Notes under the pieces: model-generated
The model's input: the letters and a program-made list of their open reading frames with translations, nothing else
What the model was told of the DNA's origin: nothing
Database searches by the model: none
Position numbers and translations under genes: made by a program
Assembly: GCF_029227915.1 (NCBI RefSeq)
Contig: NC_079878.1
Location: forward strand, 1,676,001 to 1,740,000
Source of the DNA: Hydractinia symbiolongicarpus
Lineage: Eukaryota; Cnidaria; Hydrozoa; Anthoathecata; Hydractiniidae
DNA length: 64,000 bases
Reading direction: 5' to 3'
Shown here: in pieces, positions 58,680-64,000 of the stretch
Layout of the letters: every line of letters starts with the position of its first letter
Numbering within the stretch: the stretch's first letter is position 1

Positions 58680-61600
58680 TTTCTGTTATTTTTAGCTGGC
58701 TTCTCTGATCAGATTTGATTCCACTAAACACACTAACCCAACTAAAAATAAATGAAATTTCATGCAGTTACCATCTTTCACCATCAGTAGTCTTTAATAA
58801 AACATGCATTGTTAGCATGATTTTCACTCACCGAGAAAGACGATTTTCAAAACAACCATGGTTATTGTAATATTTTACAATGGCTTCAGAAATATTCGGT
58901 TGGGATTTTATAGGTGCGAATTTTGATTGACAGTTTCAGTATTATATAATACGGTTAAAAGGGATATTCCATACTTGATTCAAAGAAATTTCAGTATTTC
59001 CTGACAAATGTAAACTTTCTGGAAAGCTTTTGTTTATTTAGAACTTTTTTTGTTAACGCATTATTTTAATAATGACGTTAGTAACAATCTTCACTTTCGC
59101 TGTTATTATCTTCCAGCATTAAAACTTTAATAGGTATTTAAACGAGTTCATAAATTGTCCTGGAAATATACTGCGGTAATCAGTTGCTGTATGTTGCCAC
59201 TTTCTATATTAGACAATTGTGACAAAAGAGCGCCCATAAATGGGGTCGCAACACAGGAGCGCTTCCAACAATTCAGTACTCGTTTTCCACTTAACAATGC
59301 TTTTTCGAAGCATGGCGCAGATTGCAATAAGATTGAATTAAAAGTTAGGTTGTTAGGCTCTGCAGTATCTTTAATTTTTTTTTCAGTGATTGCATTTTGA
59401 GAGTCCTTTCGTCTTTTCGTTTTTAAATTTTTTATGATTTATTTTTTAAGTAAATATACGACCTGGTGTCTATTTTCTTTTTTCTTTATGATGAGCTGAC
59501 AAATTGTTGAGATATTTATTTATATTGAATATATTTCTAGATTTGTATTAATTGTTAAAAAAAAATACGAGCACAAAAATTACCGCAACAAAAGAATGTA
59601 CAAATGTTTCTTTTTCAAATAACATGATAAGACACCTTTCCAACAAGTTTCGATATGATATAGGAAGCATAATGGTAAGATGTATTAGCGCTGTCTAAGA
59701 CTCAGTTTCTTTTAATATACTACATAACTTCTTAAATTACTTAGTCTCGCATCATTCATATTTTATTATTCCCTGCTCTTATTTTACAACGGAAATCAAC
59801 TCGCATAACAGGAAACAGTTGATACAAAACTGCACGTGTTGTTGTCCTTTAAAACTTTATCCTTTGCTAATGTACTTTTTGCAAAACTGATGTCAAGTGT
59901 GGGGGAATTTGAATGTACACTTGAGTGTCACACACTAACAAAGCAGAAAATATTTTCTAACCATCTGCAATTTTAATGGAAAACATTTATTAATTTGCAA
60001 TCTTTGAATTATTTGGAGACAATTAGTTTCATCAATGTATTTTTGGATTCTTTTTCAACAGATATGCAGATATTTACTTCCTTAATTCTGCGGAGTAAGC
60101 TTCAAAATGGGTATTTTTCAATAAATTAAACTTGACCAGAATCACATAATAATATATATTTTGTTACCCTCAACACAGACAGTTTTTGCAACTCCCGCTC
60201 GAAGAGAAAGAAGGAAAATAAATTCTGACTAAATCCAAATATCTTAATTATCTACAGTATGTAAAGTCAACAGTCTTCCAGAATATTTTATCTTCACATT
60301 CCAAATGTTTTTGGTTGGACACTTTAACACTGTAAAGTGTACAGAAATCAATACTTGTAATTACTGTCATATTTATTTTATATTAAATAAAGATATTTAG
60401 GTATGTTTTGGTTAATGTTAGTTAAATGACAACTTTATCATTATGAAACAGAATTATAATAGATGGAAAAGGTTTTCGGACTATAAACAATTAGAATATA
60501 TCTCTTATATAAAATTTAAATTAGATTATTGCAATAATCATAAATAAGTCGCCCACATTTTTTACTTTAATGGCAATGTTCTACGCCGTAGATTGGGAAT
60601 GTATTTAAGTAACGTCAAATGTCTCTGTTTCCCAAAAATTTAATACCGTGAAACGCTGCTAATATGTTTTCATTTAAACACATATAATTGTGAATGTAAA
60701 TGCATTGGCAATGTATTTTCCTTGCTAAAGCCCCTTTATCTACTTTTCATAAAGCATATACAACATTCATATAAGAATTAAGATACCAGCACATTAATCA
60801 GGGAAAATTCTTTTGTTTGTAAAAGTCTAAAAAATAAATGCAAAAAAGGTTTTTTTTTATGCGCAGAAACTGAACTTAGAGTTTCCATTTTGAATGGAAA
60901 CGCTAAGTATTTGAAACTAAACGCTGAGGAACGTTTCTTGATAAATATAATTTTTGATAAAACGTAGCAAGTGTTTATTCAACACTTTCTGCGTAGTATC
61001 ATATCGGTTTCTTCTTTAGCCTAAATACAATTCAAAACAAGTTCATGCTTTCGTTCATTAAAATAAACTTTATTGTTTTGTATTGATAAATAGCGACCCA
61101 GAAACTCACTCAAACCGAAAACGATGTAATTGTGTGCACGTAAATGTAACGTAACTTTAGAAGATGGTAAATTTTACTAATTTGGAGACACCGTCCTATA
61201 AAATATTGCATGAAAAAAGAAGAATTATTTTGTTTCTTGTTTCAATTTACCTAATTTTAAAATACGACATTTGAAAGCGTTTATTTAACAGTTTCGTACC
61301 TGCGTCATAATTTCACTGCTTGTTGATCTGAAGTAAACAATATATCAGCAGCTCAGATAACATACAATTCAGCAAATAAAATCAACTAACATAACAGGAA
61401 ATTGTTGATAAGAAACTGCACGTGTTAATGTGCCTTTAAAATCCTTAATGCTTCGCGTAAGCGCTTTGTGCAAAAATGATGTCAAAGGGTTGTGAAGTTA
61501 TACATGTATTTGTTTTGTTAAGCAACGACAGTAATGCAATAATATAAAATAAATATAAGGAAAGCTGTTGTGTAAATGCACATGCTTTTTTAAGTGTAAT

Positions 61601-63400
61601 GGCTAAAGCAAGATTTAATTCGAGACGGTGGTAACTTTAAGCAAACAGCTTAGGCTTTGATTGACCTTTGTTATGTTTTAAAGCCGCACTTCTTTCTTAT
61701 TTTTACGGTATCTTCGCTTTTTTTATTTTATTGTCATATTTCACCTTTGATTAGTTGTTTATTGACAAAAACATATTTTAAAGAAGGAAAACTACAACCA
61801 AATAATTCTAAAAAGCACTTTAAAATATTCTATGAAGGAAAACTTTTCCTGGTTTACTCTTTCACGGAAAACTGCAAAGTGAGTTATTGCAGCTACTTCA
61901 TGATGACTGGGAAATCATTTAATAACACTGCTGTGTAATTCACGATTTGACTTTTTAAATGCAAAAAACGCTAGCTCATACGTTTTAGACCTACTCTTGT
62001 AGGCGGTTTTAATGAAATGAGTAACTCATTGACCAGTAAGAATAGAAGTTCAAGGAAGTTTATTCCTTTAACTAATGCTGAATATACACTAATACTAGAA
62101 GGATTATGATTTAGACAACTCAAACTATGACAAGTACACTTTATATGTTGTAAGTTAAAACTTTAGCAAAAAGTAGATAGTGTTTTTATATAACTTTATA
62201 GGGGAAGCAGAAAGTAAAACTACTGATAGGACTTATTGCGGCAAAAAACTACTAAATATTACATTTCTTTAATGCTAGAAAGTAACATATTATGTTTAAA
62301 GATTTAAGTCCATCGATCAAAACTGAATCATCACTTAGCACCATGTCTAGCATAAATTATTCGTTTTCAAAGATGGTGCGCCATTTATCTGAATATAATA
62401 ATGTTCCTAAATGTTTCAGTAGGTGGTTGAGAAAAATTATTAAAAATAAAAAAGGTCATGGAAAGTTAGTTAAAAGTCAATAAGTATTAAAAACAATTTT
62501 ATACCTAAATAACTATCCTTCTCGGTATATCAACGACGACAAACATTGTGGAAGATATTTTATTAAAGCATGATAAATAAAAAGTTCACAACAGATGCTT
62601 ATAGAAAGAAGGGCTAACGGTAAAAAGCAACGATTTGATCGACGTTTAAAAAGGAATAAAGGATGCAGACAGTTGATTTGCATTTGTTGTTACATCAGCG
62701 ACACAAAGAAGTCTAACGTACAAGTCTAACTGGATCCATGATCTTTAAAGCATTTGGCAAGCTGTTATTCAAGTTATAATTATTAGTAACATTTCTGTTG
62801 GAAATATTGTGTCTATTAGAACTAATGCTGATCAGTAAGCGGTTGATATTGTCGTCCATTAAATACCCTGTAAGTTATTAACTGTTAATTTCGTGACCAA
62901 TAATATTGTGCCCCGTTAATTTCCTTGAATAAAGTATGTAATGTAATGCGTCTTTTCAAAACATATCTTTTAACATGTCCACAATTGTTTCTACAAGTCT
63001 TTAACATAGCAACATTGTGTCACTTCAACCGAAGTTGTTTGTCGATGGCTTTCTTGCCTAAATTAACTTTTTCAATTCCATTTGACCCTTTTTCTCGCAA
63101 TTTTCCCTATCTAGGTGTAGCTTAGCTGAATATTATTTTGTGTTATAATGTATACTCTGTGGGAACATAATTTATAAAGAATGAAGATATTTCACAGGTT
63201 GATACTACGGTTGTTAGCGTGTTGCAATATTAATCTTGCATAAAAACTATGCAGAATGTATAAACAGCGGTGTAAGAACCTTTTATTTTTAAGGTGGCTG
63301 TTACCTAAAGAAAGAGCTATCAGGACTGTCAAACCAAATTTTCTACATTCACACTCACATACCTAGTAAATGAAGTGATCAGGAGGTAGATATGTTTACT
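58680..63400. other. Gene-poor stretch
   Basis: No gene is supportable. Frames at 59155, 61657, 62292 and 62925 are short and without a domain; 61657-61938 has a somewhat protein-like second half but no splice sites or family that I can point to. Repeat arms are listed separately. Confidence 0.45.
60880..61650 (-). repeat. Inverted duplication, right arm
   Basis: Counterpart of 56090-56830: AATACAATTCAAAACAAGTT (61024 region), AACTGCACGTGTT (61415 region) and AAGCAAGATTTAATTC (61607 region). A third partial copy of the GTTGATAC..AAACTGCACGTG block lies at 59818-59840. Confidence 0.6.
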
Positions 63401-64000
63401 ATTTACATTAAGCATTCGGCAGTACTTTGTATACATAATAATAAATACAAAAAAAAACATACTAATACAACAACATAATATAAATTTAATAAATTTAATA
63501 TGTCGGCAATTATGCGGCGACAATGTTTTTTTTTATTAAGATATAAGTGAAATAATTTCTACATAGGCGAAAACAAAGAAAATGTGTACAGACCATCGAT
63601 TAAAAAATGTTGCATTTGAAATCACATAACGAATAAATAAATTTTGTGTAATAATCCCTATTTTTGATTCTATTTCTTCGTTCTAAAATAAAAATGTCGA
63701 AGATCAGCATAAATAGCAGCAATATCTTGAACTATGGTGAGAATTTCGTCATCTTGATTTCTGTTGCATGGAGCACGCTTCGCGTTTGGATAGGCTGGGA
63801 CGAATCGTCTCCATAACGTGACAGTGTCATCACTTCCAAGACATGGGTAAGTCATTAATTTCTGAAAAAAAAATAAAAGAAATCATGCAAATAATCTTAA
63901 GCGATGTTATTAACTCTGTTCAGGCGAGGGAAAGGCGGTTGGTGTTCTCAGAGAACTAGGCTGTTTAACTAGTAGGGTTTTATTGAAAAAAGCAACTTTG
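63400..64000. repeat. Second copy of a local direct duplication
   Basis: 63400-64000 parallels about 56930-57540: the same order of ATACATAATAATAAATACA-like, CATATAACGAATAAATAAATTTTG-like, coding exon, and GTGTTCTCAGAGAACT sequence. By eye it is roughly 85 percent identical in the exon part. Confidence 0.75.
63670..63861 (-). CDS. Unrecognised multi-exon gene, copy 2, last exon
   Basis: This is the last exon of a paralogue of the gene at 57264-58679; the upstream exons lie beyond the window. After acceptor TTTCAG it encodes KLMTYPCLGSDDTVTLW..., keeps CAA where copy 1 has TAA, and so continues through an added segment (QDIAAIYADLRHFYF) to a stop at 63670. Conservation of the frame, the splice acceptor and the protein in two diverged copies is good evidence that it is a real exon. 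Confidence 0.65.
   Translation of the reverse strand, partial: KLMTYPCLGSDDTVTLWRRFVPAYPNAKRAPCNRNQDDEILTIVQDIAAIYADLRHFYFRTKK

Noticed and set aside
61657-61938. 93-residue plus-strand frame with a protein-like second half
   Set aside because: There is no start context, splice site or family resemblance that I can support; it was kept out of the gene list.

Overview
The window reads as nuclear DNA of an invertebrate animal, most likely a cnidarian and perhaps a hydrozoan. The background is AT-rich, genes are split by short GT-AG introns, a Penelope-like retroelement and several DNA transposons are present, and one module resembles integrated Polinton/Maverick-type viral elements. The species assignment is inference: nothing in the sequence fixes it. 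Ordinary host genes are few and the window is dominated by mobile DNA.

Layout. 1-1891 is the right part of a DNA transposon, and 2193-7179 is a second, complete and nearly identical copy, with a 6-bp target duplication, a DDE integrase-like gene and a convergent multi-exon HECT ubiquitin-ligase gene. Arrays of a unit containing GCGGCCGC sit inside both ends. About 7606-13422 (or to 13706) is another DNA element carrying a broken unclassified gene. 16532-19206 is a non-coding element with inverted repeats of over 400 bp and a 6-bp target duplication. 20218-31269 is an about 11-kb Kolobok-like element (TTAA target sites, THAP-domain gene, a minus-strand accessory gene). A third type of transposon (25157-29813), with CCTAAGTCC repeats and a DDE-like gene, has jumped into the THAP gene's intron. 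32351-33214 is the 3' piece of a Penelope-like element with a GIY-YIG nuclease. 34823-35826 holds one clear and one possible cystine-knot secreted-protein coding segment. 42868-43806 is a very long TTTG/TTTA microsatellite. 47857-54210 is a compact, less AT-rich block of about ten genes on alternating strands. It looks like the structural module of a Polinton-like endogenous viral element and ends in an integrase stub cut off by a PIF/Harbinger relic (54215-55440). 57264-58679 and 63670-63861 are exons of a duplicated, unrecognised gene.

How the parts relate. The transposons pair a DDE nuclease-type gene with cargo or accessory genes on the opposite strand, and three unrelated ones carry dense subterminal repeat arrays. 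The viral module has coiled-coil/membrane proteins, a capsid-like jelly-roll candidate and the start of an integrase. Six of its genes carry stop codons or frame breaks, so it should be inactive. Many transposon genes are broken at runs of A. This may mean real decay, but it may also mean systematic homopolymer error in the assembly.
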